Shown here in pieces: positions 8,223-15,365 of a stretch of DNA of 54,526 nucleotides. How positions within the stretch are numbered: position 1 is the stretch's first letter; each line of letters begins with the position of its first letter. Location: contig WRMW01000012.1 in NCBI GenBank assembly GCA_009776955.1, forward strand, positions 1 through 54,526. Direction: 5' to 3'. The translations under genes and the position numbers were made by a program. The notes under the pieces are model-generated. The model searched no databases, had not been told where the DNA came from, and saw only the letters and a list, made by a program, of their open reading frames with translations. The stretch is from Clostridiales bacterium (GTDB lineage Bacteria > Bacillota > Clostridia > Peptostreptococcales > Anaerovoracaceae).

Positions 8223-8970
8223 AGCTGAGCCTCCCTATCATTATCGTGGCTATCAGCACGCCCCCAAGCATCAGCAGCACCAACCCGATGTTTTCGGAGA
8301 CATAGGCAAGCAGGAAGCCGAGGTTCGGGATGGTGTGCTTCACGACGCCGATAACATTGCCGGCGTGGACATATTCCTCGTCAGGCTCGGCATTTTCGAG
8401 CCCTTGCGTCTGGAAAACCGTCCGCCCCGTTTCCTCAAAATCCCTGATAATCGCCACGACGCGGTGGGTGACGGTCGTGTTGTCGCTTCTGACGAAGGTG
8501 ATATCGTCGCCGACCTTTATGTCTCGCGGCACGACTTGCTTGGTGATGACCAGGGAGCCTTGTGGTATCTCCCTCTGCATGCTGCCAGAAAGCACGGTGA
8601 AGCCGGAATAGCCGAACAGGTGGTAGGCGTCGTTCGTCTTGCCGCTGTAGAGCAGAGCCGCGACGAGGATAAGCGCGATGACGGCGTAGAAGATGATGTC
8701 GGAGGCGCGGCGTCGGCAAGCGCAAGAGGCGCCTACGGGTGCGGGCTTGTGGGAAAGGGGGATTATGGGCGGAGGCGGGTCATCGCCGACGATTGCCGTG
8801 GTGCGACAAGGGGCCGGGGTGTAGGACGGAGCCTCACCGACGGGATTATTGTCGGAAATGTGCGGGCGACCAAGGGTTGCCACCCCTATGACGTGGTTGT
8901 CGGCGGGTGCGTCCATTTCGTGCAGAAGCTCCTTTACGAACTCCTGGTTGATTTCATCTATTGTTTTCAT
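8215..8970 (-). CDS. sipW: SipW-type (ER/archaeal-type, S26B) signal peptidase I with cytoplasmic extension
   Basis: Cleaves the atypical signal peptides of TasA-like exported proteins. The catalytic region has LSGSM with the serine nucleophile and THRVV with the histidine that replaces the lysine of bacterial-type enzymes. There is one membrane segment before it (about residues 88-106, DIIFYAVIALILVAALLYS) and one at the C-terminus (about 224-245). Unusually, about 85 residues precede the first membrane segment and look disordered (proline-rich, DDPPPPIIPL). Part of this stretch (VIGVATLGRPHISDNNPVGEA) is encoded by a repeat also found in the xPxTG gene. It lies between the DivIVA-like and sortase genes of one operon, whose first and third products have matching signal anchors. 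Confidence 0.9.
   Translation of the reverse strand: MKTIDEINQEFVKELLHEMDAPADNHVIGVATLGRPHISDNNPVGEAPSYTPAPCRTTAIVGDDPPPPIIPLSHKPAPVGASCACRRRASDIIFYAVIALILVAALLYSGKTNDAYHLFGYSGFTVLSGSMQREIPQGSLVITKQVVPRDIKVGDDITFVRSDNTTVTHRVVAIIRDFEETGRTVFQTQGLENAEPDEEYVHAGNVIGVVKHTIPNLGFLLAYVSENIGLVLLMLGGVLIATIMIGRLSCG
8836..8901. repeat. interspersed repeat, copy in sipW
   Basis: About 66 bases containing CCGACGGGATTATTGTCGG (arms CCGAC/GTCGG), a GGGCGACC-like arm and ACCCCTATGACG. It aligns along its length with 10006-10072 in the xPxTG gene. It codes for a DNNPVG-containing linker in both genes. Confidence 0.6.
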
Positions 8971-9026
8971 AATTTCATTGTCTCCCCTGATTCTGCCCGC
9001 ATATCCCTATTGCAGGCCTCCAAGCA

Positions 9027-9434
9027 TTATGCGTTCTTGCCGCTTGCCGTCGGCATTACGTCCCTGAGCCTATTCATAAGGGTGCTGACCTCGGCGACCA
9101 CACGCTCCCTCTCGCGTTGGATGTTCGCCAGCTCTGCATGTGCGTTGTCAACCACTTTCGACGCCTCGTTTTTCGCTTCCGCGACTATTTCGATGGCTTT
9201 GACCTCCGCATCCACCATCGCTTTCGAGATGGCCTGCGTACCTACGTCCATTGCGTCCCCCGACCGGCTCGCTGCAAGGCTTTCCGTCTTCTCAAACCTC
9301 TCGGACAGCACTTTGAACTTCAATTGAAGCGATCTGTACTCGTCCGCCAGTTTCTGGACGTACCTGTCTACCTGGCTTCGGTCATAACCCATCGACTGCG
9401 TCGCAAAGGGTATCTTGATTGGTGTTGTGCCCAT
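9027..9434 (-). CDS. DivIVA-like coiled-coil protein
   Basis: Small cytosolic protein of 135 residues. The N-terminus (IKIPFATQSMGYDRSQVDRYVQKLADEY) matches the DivIVA/GpsB lipid-binding head with its GYD-x-x-x-VD core. The rest is a charged coiled coil (about residues 30-125). DivIVA proteins sit at curved membrane at poles and septa and recruit partners. The ATG at 9434 is preferred over the GTG at 9443 because AAGGAG lies 8 bases upstream of it. It is in the middle of the SipW/sortase operon, which is not its usual cell-division neighbourhood. I infer that it positions the export or anchoring machinery. It is not the main chromosomal DivIVA by context. Confidence 0.75.
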   Translation of the reverse strand: MGTTPIKIPFATQSMGYDRSQVDRYVQKLADEYRSLQLKFKVLSERFEKTESLAASRSGDAMDVGTQAISKAMVDAEVKAIEIVAEAKNEASKVVDNAHAELANIQRERERVVAEVSTLMNRLRDVMPTASGKNA

Positions 9435-9439
9435 TGTTC

Positions 9440-10672
9440 TCACTCCTTTTTGTTGTTTTTATTGCGCAGGAGGAATCGCAGCGCTACGGCGCTTCCTACC
9501 ATGATGACTGTCCACAACCAGATATTGCTGTCGTCCCCTGTGCGTGGCCTGTCGGTCCCGCTTGGGGTTTTCGGCCTCTCGGGGTCTTTCGGCTTGCTCG
9601 GTTTTTCAGGCTTTTCGGGCTTTTCGGGCTCGTCGGGTCCCTCTGGTTCTTCGGGCCCCTCTGGCTCGTCGGGCTCGTCGGGCTCTCCGCCGTAGTAGTT
9701 TATGAAGGAAGCTGTGATGCCTTCTTCGGGGACGATGCCGTGGTGGTTTTCGCCTCCTACGGCGTAGTTTTCCACGGGCGTCTCGACTATTGAGTATCCC
9801 GTGCCGACGGGTAGGTTTTTGATGACGGCCGTCTGGCCGTCTTTCAATTCTATTGTCAGTTTGCCGTCGATTATTTCCATCTCATGCGGGTCACCGTCGA
9901 TATATACGGTGATTGGGCCGTCGGACAGGCCTGTGAATGTGACGGTGAAGGTGAAGGTTTGGTTTGGGTCGGGAGCGGGGTCACCGTCGAAGGCGGTCAT
10001 GTTGTTGCCGACGGGGTTATTGTCGGACGCGAGCTCCCGACCGACCGCAGGGGTCGCCCCTACGGGGTTGTCACCGTCGGGAGTGGGCGGTGTATCGCCT
10101 ATTGGCGATGTATCGTCGATAGGAGCGAGATTGTCATCGGTGATATTGTTTATCGGCATAGGTATGTTATTGTCATGGATTGCTTCGGGGGCACGCTCGT
10201 GGTTATCGTCGATGGGTTCAAGCCCCCTCGCAATGACATGAGGGTTACCGTTGTTTGGAGGTTCGGAGCCGTCTGTTTCGCCGTCTTTCCCCGCTTCTTC
10301 AGCCCCTTCTTCGTCCTCGCCCATATCGCTTTCTTCTTCGTCGGGCGGGAGGCCTGCAGCCTCTTCTTCTCTTTCCCCTTCTTCGCCGTCATTTCCCACT
10401 TCTTCGTCCCCCTCGTCGTCGGGTGCCCCTACGGCCCCTTCTTCATCCCCCAATTTGTCCCCCTTTTCGTCGGACGGCTCCGAATCCTCCAGGTTCACCA
10501 CTGTTTTGGTGATGGTCAAATCCGCATCTCCTGCGTCTCTCAGCACAAGGCCTCTGAATTCGTTGCTCTTGTGCTGCATGTCCTGCATCGCGAACGAGAA
10601 TGTCGCGGCGGAAAGCACAACCAATATGATCAGGCTTATTGTTATTATTTTTTTTGTCCTGCTATCGGTCAT
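9440..10672 (-). CDS. pilin-like cell-wall-anchored protein (xPxTG sorting signal, SipW-type signal anchor)
   Basis: Exported surface protein, about 410 residues. It has a basic start and hydrophobic segment (residues about 7-27), followed by MQHKSNEF. This is nearly the same post-cleavage motif as in the TasA-like protein at 13167-14873. Next come a very acidic, low-complexity region (about 50-230) and a pilin isopeptide-type beta domain (TFTVTFTGLSDGPITVYIDG ... VGTGYSIVETP, about 232-325). A proline/glutamate-rich stalk (PDEPEGPEEPEGP and similar) leads to RPRTG (375-379), a hydrophobic span and a basic tail. The ATG at 10672 is chosen over the GTG at 10684; the ribosome site is modest. 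Parts of the acidic linker come from palindromic DNA repeats. Confidence 0.85.
   Translation of the reverse strand: MTDSRTKKIITISLIILVVLSAATFSFAMQDMQHKSNEFRGLVLRDAGDADLTITKTVVNLEDSEPSDEKGDKLGDEEGAVGAPDDEGDEEVGNDGEEGEREEEAAGLPPDEEESDMGEDEEGAEEAGKDGETDGSEPPNNGNPHVIARGLEPIDDNHERAPEAIHDNNIPMPINNITDDNLAPIDDTSPIGDTPPTPDGDNPVGATPAVGRELASDNNPVGNNMTAFDGDPAPDPNQTFTFTVTFTGLSDGPITVYIDGDPHEMEIIDGKLTIELKDGQTAVIKNLPVGTGYSIVETPVENYAVGGENHHGIVPEEGITASFINYYGGEPDEPDEPEGPEEPEGPDEPEKPEKPEKPSKPKDPERPKTPSGTDRPRTGDDSNIWLWTVIMVGSAVALRFLLRNKNNKKE
10006..10072. repeat. interspersed repeat, copy in the xPxTG gene
   Basis: Aligns with 8836-8901. It has CCGACGGGGTTATTGTCGG, then CCGACCGACCGCAGGGGTCG with facing arms, and CCCCTACGG. 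It encodes part of the disordered linker (VGRELASDNNPVGNN). The two copies differ by substitutions and small indels, so they are diverged members of one family. Confidence 0.55.
10094..10109. repeat. ATCG hairpin family, copy in the xPxTG gene
   Basis: ATCGCC-TATT-GGCGAT is a perfect 6-base stem with a 4-base loop, followed by a second ATCGTCGATAGG half. It resembles the aroA and giant-gene hairpins and encodes DTSPIGD in the linker. Confidence 0.5.
10172..10238. repeat. REP-like repeat (GGATTGCTTCG / CTCGCAATGAC), copy in the xPxTG gene
   Basis: GTCATGGATTGCTTCGG at the left faces CCCTCGCAATGACAT at the right. The ends are inverted around a 35-40 base spacer. The same end pair occurs at 18921-18954 and 28984-29008. 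Confidence 0.6.
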
Positions 10673-10765
10673 GCTTTCCACCACTTTTCTGCGTGCCCTT
10701 TAACGGGCCTCGGTAATTGTTGCTATTGTTGTTGCTATTACTGTTATTGTTGCCTTTGTTGCTGC

Positions 10766-13003
10766 CTATACGTTCCATCCAGCGATGTTGACTATCGTTG
10801 TGCCCTTGACGGAGCCTGCGCTGAACAGGGACGCCGTAATTTCAAGCGTTTTCAGGTACTCGTTTGCGCCGACGGTGAGCAGGCCGTTCAGGGTGTGGAT
10901 GCTCGACTTGTGGCCGGGCGTGGATATGCCCCAGACCACGTTGGTCGCTTCAATCAGGAAGCCGTCGCCGGTGAGCGCCATCGCCGTGAACTGCTGCGTG
11001 CCGCCCCTGGGCACTTTGGCGTTTGCCGGGCTTATCACTAGCCCTATCACCACGCCGGTGGGGGCTGTGACCATGTTGCCATCCTTATCCATAAGGTATA
11101 CGATGTCATCGCCTATGGGCTCCTCGGTGGTGCTGTCGAGTAGGCCGTTTCCGTCCGGGCCGTCGCCATAGTAGAATAGGCAATCGTCAAAACCGAGCGG
11201 GCCTATGTAGTATTTGCCGTCTTTCTTCGTGTTGTCGAATATCGGCACTACGCCGTGCTGTGCGGGATTTTTCGTCGGGCCGCCGCCTGTGAGCGCACCG
11301 AGCGGGGCTGTGGGGTTCGCGAGGTCGACCTGACGCCATACGTTTTGGCCTTTGTGCGCCCAATACTCGCCGTCAAAGAACTCGACGATTTCGTCGTTGC
11401 CGCCGCCGAGCTTGCCGTCAGGACCGGCCCAGATAAGTGGGGCGTCTTTTAGCTTGCCGTTCGCGCCTATCTCACGCCAGATGTTGCTGCCTTGCGGGTC
11501 CTCGACGTAGAGGCCGCCGTCCACTTCGACTGCTATGCGGTCATCGTCCGTGCCGAGGATTCCGTCGGGTCCGCCCCAGATGACCGGCTTGTCTTTCAGG
11601 TTGCCGTTCTCGTCGATTTCGCGCCAGATATTGCCGCCCTCTGGTTCTTCGACGTAGAGGCCACCGTCCACTTCGACGGCTATGCGGTCATCGCCTGTGC
11701 CAAGGATTCCGTCGGGACCGCCCCAGATGACCGGATTGTCTTTCAGGTTGCCATTTTCGTCGATTTCGCGCCAGACGTTGCCGCCTTGCGGTTCCTCGAC
11801 GTAAAGGCCGCCGTCTACTTCGACTACCGGGCGGTCGTCTTCCGTGCCGAGCACTCCGTCGGGGCCGCCCCATACAAGCGGCTTGTCTTTCAGGTTGCCG
11901 TTTTCGTCGATTTCGCGCCAGATATTGCCGCCCTCTGGTTCTTCGACGTAGAAATTACCGTCTACTTCGACAGCTGGGCGGTCGTCTTCCGTGCCGGGCA
12001 CTCCATCTGGGCCTGCCCATACATAGCCCGGGGGCTCGGTAGCGGGCTCGCCGTCCTTGTCAACGACCACGAACACGCCATCATTCTCGTCAACGCCCTT
12101 GTAATAGTTTCCGTCCTCGCCCTCCACAACGCCGTCGGGGAGGCCTTTCCCAAGGTTTTCGATTATTGTTTCAAGCTCTTTTATGGCATCCAGTATCTCC
12201 TGCTCTGTGGGAGTGCCTGTGTTGAGCATGTCTTTGATGTTGTCCACCGCCTCTTGCAGCGCGGCGAGCTCTTTTTCCGTGTACGGGCTCGGATCTTCGG
12301 CGAGGATTCTCTCTGCCTCGGTCAGGAGGTCTATCAAGTCCCCAAGGTCGCTCAGGCCTATTTTCACGCCTACGCCTACCAATAGATGAAGATTCCTGTC
12401 AACGCCCCACTTGTCCGCAAAACTGCCTATTATCACAGTTACGCCATACCCGGTAGCAGTGATGGCACCGTCTGCGGCAACCGTTGCCACGTTTTCGTTC
12501 ATAACGCCCCAGTTAATCCTGTCAAATCTGCCTGCCGTGACATTCACGGGACTGGCTTTCGTGTGGCCAGGACTGGTGAAATACACCTCGCCGCCATTGG
12601 ATATCCTGTATGCGCTCACGTTGTCCGAATCCGTGACCTGGTAGGTGAGCACAGTCACGCTGCCCAGATTGTTGCCGTAGCCTATGGACGCGACCCCGGC
12701 TTTGACGCCGATGGCTCTCAGATTGTTGAAAAACAGGCTTGGGGTGGCCTCCACCTTGATGACGGAAGCGTCACCGCTCTCGGCGTCGATCAGGCCCGAA
12801 ACCGTCCGGACTTTGGCCTGCCCGACTTCCACGGTAAGGGCCTCGCCTATCCCTGACTCGCATTCCAACACGACATTTATGTCGCCCGCCGCGGCCAGGG
12901 TGGTGCCTATCTGCGGTATGATAGCGGCAAGTACGAGTGCCGCGGTAAGCAGCAGCGCCGCAAGTTTCACTCCCCTTATTTTTTTTCTAACGTTAGTATT
13001 CAT
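10766..13003 (-). CDS. secreted protein with five 49-residue tandem repeats
   Basis: Unrecognised exported protein of 745 residues. A conventional signal peptide (about residues 1-38, ending near TTLAAA) is followed by a beta-rich region with Big-like motifs (NENVATVAADGAITATGYG, about 170-190). A helical FIVAR-like segment (about 215-290, LLTEAERILAEDPSPYTEKELAALQEAV) comes next. Then there are five tandem 49-residue repeats of the form WGGPDGxLGTxDDRxxVEVDGGLYVEEP...GNIWREIDENGNLKD. A second Big-like region is at the C-terminus (VISPANAKVPRGGTQQFTAMAL). DGxxGTxDD and DENGN look like acidic calcium-binding loops, but this is inference. No sorting signal or membrane anchor is visible. The ATG at 13003 has GGAGG 8 bases upstream. 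It is second gene of the surface operon, after the TasA-like gene. Confidence 0.8.
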   Translation of the reverse strand: MNTNVRKKIRGVKLAALLLTAALVLAAIIPQIGTTLAAAGDINVVLECESGIGEALTVEVGQAKVRTVSGLIDAESGDASVIKVEATPSLFFNNLRAIGVKAGVASIGYGNNLGSVTVLTYQVTDSDNVSAYRISNGGEVYFTSPGHTKASPVNVTAGRFDRINWGVMNENVATVAADGAITATGYGVTVIIGSFADKWGVDRNLHLLVGVGVKIGLSDLGDLIDLLTEAERILAEDPSPYTEKELAALQEAVDNIKDMLNTGTPTEQEILDAIKELETIIENLGKGLPDGVVEGEDGNYYKGVDENDGVFVVVDKDGEPATEPPGYVWAGPDGVPGTEDDRPAVEVDGNFYVEEPEGGNIWREIDENGNLKDKPLVWGGPDGVLGTEDDRPVVEVDGGLYVEEPQGGNVWREIDENGNLKDNPVIWGGPDGILGTGDDRIAVEVDGGLYVEEPEGGNIWREIDENGNLKDKPVIWGGPDGILGTDDDRIAVEVDGGLYVEDPQGSNIWREIGANGKLKDAPLIWAGPDGKLGGGNDEIVEFFDGEYWAHKGQNVWRQVDLANPTAPLGALTGGGPTKNPAQHGVVPIFDNTKKDGKYYIGPLGFDDCLFYYGDGPDGNGLLDSTTEEPIGDDIVYLMDKDGNMVTAPTGVVIGLVISPANAKVPRGGTQQFTAMALTGDGFLIEATNVVWGISTPGHKSSIHTLNGLLTVGANEYLKTLEITASLFSAGSVKGTTIVNIAGWNV
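11287..12019 (-). repeat. 147-bp tandem repeat array (5 units)
   Basis: The conserved tryptophan codon recurs at 12019, 11872, 11725, 11578 and 11431, exactly 147 bases apart each time. The middle three units are nearly identical at DNA level. The unit beginning at 12019 is slightly diverged, and the last (11431 down to about 11287) is degenerate. The array is wholly coding and keeps frame because 147 is a multiple of 3. Confidence 0.9.
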
Positions 13004-13166
13004 CACATTGTCCTCCGTTGTTTTGAGGGAACGCCGGACTGCTGCCTGTCCTGTTCCTGCCGTCCCGCCGGCGCCCCCTTAAATATGTTTGCTTGCCTGT
13101 ATAGCAATGCGTATTATGTAAACCAAACGTAGTCTGATTGTTCGCTATTACGCACGCTATTACGCA
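13004..13166. other. intergenic spacer with 12-bp direct repeat
   Basis: Spacer between the TasA-like gene and the repeat-protein gene. It holds the ribosome binding site of the latter, a GC-rich stretch, and a perfect tandem duplication CGCTATTACGCA x2 (about 13144-13167) next to the TasA-like stop. No clear terminator or promoter is seen, so read-through is likely. Confidence 0.5.
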
Positions 13167-14873
13167 CTATCCGTTATAAATTATGTCAACCAAACAATTG
13201 TCGTATGTCATATGGACGGTGATGATGGCGCTCATGCCGTCGTCGCGAACCAGCTCCACCTCAGCCGCGATGGTGATGGCCCAGCTTTGGTGCTCCGTTA
13301 TCCAATCGACCCATTCGTCGTTGGTGGGGAAGTAGCTGTAGAACAGGGAAAGCTCGTTGTGCTTGTCCTCGGCTATGTAGAACATGCCGTCATACTTGGG
13401 GTCTACCGGCGTGACTGTGATTCCCTCGTAGTTGCCGTCGGCGATGATGTCCGACAGGTGGATGGAGCCGTGCTGATGTATCTTGTTCTTTTCAGGGAAC
13501 TCGAAGTTGACCACGCCGTAGTAGGAGTCGCCATTGAAGGCGTTGGCTTCGATAATGGGCGTGAAGAAGCCGCCTGCCGTCTCCTTTATCGGGAGATCAG
13601 TGTCGGGCTTTGCGGGCTCCTCTGGCACAACTTTGATGGTGAACATCGCTTTCGCGCCATTGGGGGCTTTCGCCACTATCGTGACAGGGCCGCCCACGGC
13701 CACGCCAGTGATATTGCCGTTTTGGTCTACTTTGGCGATTGCGGGATTGCTGGAACTCCACACAATCGGGGCAATCTCGGAGCCTTCCGGCCCTATTACG
13801 AGCCCAGGCGCCGCCACCGTGCTACCCACCTGGACGATCTTGGGGGTCTCGCCGAGCCATGCGGCCGACGGAGCGTTCAAGACGATGTTCTCGCCCGCCA
13901 CACCCCAGTCGATGCTGCCGGTAAGAAGCTCGTCAAAGGACACCGCTTCCATTTCCGTGTGTATTACATAATAGAAACTGCCGTCTGGCTGTTGGATAAG
14001 GGACACGCCCTCCATAAAGAGAGCCGTCTCGTCGCCGTCAGTCCTGAGCATCTGGCCCCAATACACCCAACCCTCGTCAGTCAGATCGTCGATAATCCAC
14101 TTGGCGATGGGCAGGCCCTTGTACGCACCGGCGGGGTCAAGCCACTCGCTGAGCTTGATGATGGCGCCCGTGTTGAGATGCCAATCGACGTAGTCGCGGG
14201 TCTCAAGCTCGGAACCGTCCTTCCATGAGTGGATGGCATAATCGCACTCCTCGCTCGGATGGCCGTGGTGGTTGGTGCTTGTAGCGCGATCCGGCCCGTT
14301 CTTGATGACTTTTTCAGGATCGCCTACCTTTATATCGGTAACGACATGCTTACCCATTTGGCCGTCGCGATCACCGTCCTGAGTCTCGATAAAGTAGCCG
14401 AAATTACCGGTTACAAAATCGGTCAGGTATGCGTAATTGTGCCCCTCGAACTCGCCGCCGATGGCTACCGCCGCCGTCACTTCATCTAAGGTATCGTAGA
14501 TGACGAAGTGGCCTTCGGTGTCGATCTTGTAGCGTTTGGGGGTTTCGATGTACGCCACCTTCCCTATCTCCATGTACTCTTTGAGCTGGATGCGGACGTA
14601 GACGTCGCCGAAGCCGTTTTCCTCTTTGCCGTGATTGACTACGTGGATTTTCTTGTCGATGACGCCGTCCTCGACCCTCCAGTCTGGAATCTCCACAAAG
14701 TCTTCGACCAGTCTGGCTTCGTACTTTATGCCGAAGCCGCCGAGCTCATTGCTCTTGTGCTGATTGAAGTCGAAGAAGGCGTAAGTGCCTCCTAGGACCA
14801 TCGACACAATTAGCGCGATGAGAACGACAATTGCGGTAACTTTCTTTTTGTTGGTATTGCTTGTAGTGTCCAT
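13167..14873 (-). CDS. TasA/camelysin-like exported protein with SipW-type signal and Big_2-like domain
   Basis: First gene of the surface operon, 568 residues. The N-terminus KKKVTAIVVLIALIVSMVLGGTYAFFDF is a classic SipW-dependent signal: a short basic head, one hydrophobic segment (12-29), then a GGTYA-type cleavage site. QHKSNEL follows. The next region (about 50-330) is a TasA/CotN-like beta domain (VVNHGKEENGFGDVYVRIQLKEYM). About 345-420 is a Big_2-type Ig domain (PIVWSSSNPAIAKVDQNGNITGVA). The C-terminus (about 430-568) is a beta domain I cannot name. No wall-sorting motif is present, so it may form fibres like TasA or be a tip or adhesin. The ATG has an AAAGGAAA site. Confidence 0.82.
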   Translation of the reverse strand: MDTTSNTNKKKVTAIVVLIALIVSMVLGGTYAFFDFNQHKSNELGGFGIKYEARLVEDFVEIPDWRVEDGVIDKKIHVVNHGKEENGFGDVYVRIQLKEYMEIGKVAYIETPKRYKIDTEGHFVIYDTLDEVTAAVAIGGEFEGHNYAYLTDFVTGNFGYFIETQDGDRDGQMGKHVVTDIKVGDPEKVIKNGPDRATSTNHHGHPSEECDYAIHSWKDGSELETRDYVDWHLNTGAIIKLSEWLDPAGAYKGLPIAKWIIDDLTDEGWVYWGQMLRTDGDETALFMEGVSLIQQPDGSFYYVIHTEMEAVSFDELLTGSIDWGVAGENIVLNAPSAAWLGETPKIVQVGSTVAAPGLVIGPEGSEIAPIVWSSSNPAIAKVDQNGNITGVAVGGPVTIVAKAPNGAKAMFTIKVVPEEPAKPDTDLPIKETAGGFFTPIIEANAFNGDSYYGVVNFEFPEKNKIHQHGSIHLSDIIADGNYEGITVTPVDPKYDGMFYIAEDKHNELSLFYSYFPTNDEWVDWITEHQSWAITIAAEVELVRDDGMSAIITVHMTYDNCLVDIIYNG

Positions 14874-14930
14874 GACTTTTTCCTTTCCGGGGTTCTCCCC
14901 TCAAAAAAAATTTCTCCCTGCAAAAAGAAT

Positions 14931-14959
14931 AATGAAGTACGTACCTACTACCGAGTCAA
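14931..14959 (-). promoter_or_regulatory. possible promoter of the surface operon
   Basis: On the minus strand TTGACT (14954-14959) lies 17 bases from TTCATT (14931-14936), or 19 bases from the better -10 CATTAT (14929-14934). It is about 60 bases upstream of the TasA-like start. The spacer contains the palindrome GTACGTAC (14937-14944), a possible operator half-site. The untranslated leader also has GGGGAGAACCCC, a small hairpin near the ribosome site. Confidence 0.4.
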
Positions 14960-15076
14960 TAGGTATTCTCGAAAAATTTATTGTTTTTCTAATTTTTTTG
15001 CTTTGGTTTTGGAGGGGGCAGGGCGGAAAGTATTGGATTTGCGTGGTTTTCGAAAAAGTCATGGTTTGAAAAAGTT

Positions 15077-15107
15077 AAAAAAAACCTACCCTTTTGGGTA
15101 GGTTTTT
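15077..15107 (-). terminator. intrinsic terminator (strong on minus strand)
   Basis: AAAAACCTACCC and GGGTAGGTTTTT face each other across a TTTT loop. Read on the minus strand the stem is followed by eight Ts, so it would end transcripts from hypE. On the plus strand it also has a T run but no gene to serve. Confidence 0.8.
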
Positions 15108-15197
15108 GGGGGCAGAAGGGGGTTGGGGGGCACGAAATCCGGTAAAAAAGCTTAGGTTTTCGAGGGTTTGGAGTGTTTTAGGAGGGGAGGCGGCGGC

Positions 15198-15327
15198 AAA
15201 GCCAGACCTTGCGACGCATCCGCAGGGACGCTGCCTAAAGGCTCGCTTCGGCTTCGCCTCCGCCTCGCTTTAGGAGGCCTCTTGCTCCGCCTCGCGCCTT
15301 CGGCGCTCGACGCGAAGGTCTGGCTTT
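15198..15327. mobile_element. MITE-like inverted-repeat element
   Basis: The left arm AAAGCCAGACCTTGCG (15198-15213) is matched by the inverted right arm CGCGAAGGTCTGGCTTT (15311-15327) with one base inserted. Inside is a second inverted pair, CCTAAAG (15234-15240) and CTTTAGG (15268-15274), so the element can fold into a nested hairpin. No transposase or flanking duplication is obvious. The right end and its flank (15300-15340) recur perfectly inside hypE at 15484-15524. Confidence 0.65.
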
Positions 15328-15365
15328 TTGGGCTAGGGGGGTATGGGCGGGTTGAGCGGAGGGGG

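Larger units (their letters stand above)
14960..15365. other. non-coding stretch between the TasA-like gene and hypE
   Basis: An AT-rich part to about 15080, a symmetric intrinsic terminator at 15080-15107, a G-rich stretch, and a MITE-like inverted-repeat element (15198-15327). The open frame at 15152-15424 is a product of the repeat and has no coding features. No RNA gene was recognised. Confidence 0.6.

Noticed and set aside
8161..9327. Long plus-strand open frame over sipW and the DivIVA-like gene
   Set aside because: The minus strand has clear family matches in the same place; the plus frame has no recognisable domain and no ribosome site.
11287..12019. Tandem repeats considered as a CRISPR array
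   Set aside because: The period is 147 bases, the whole unit is conserved with no variable spacers, and it is coding in frame.
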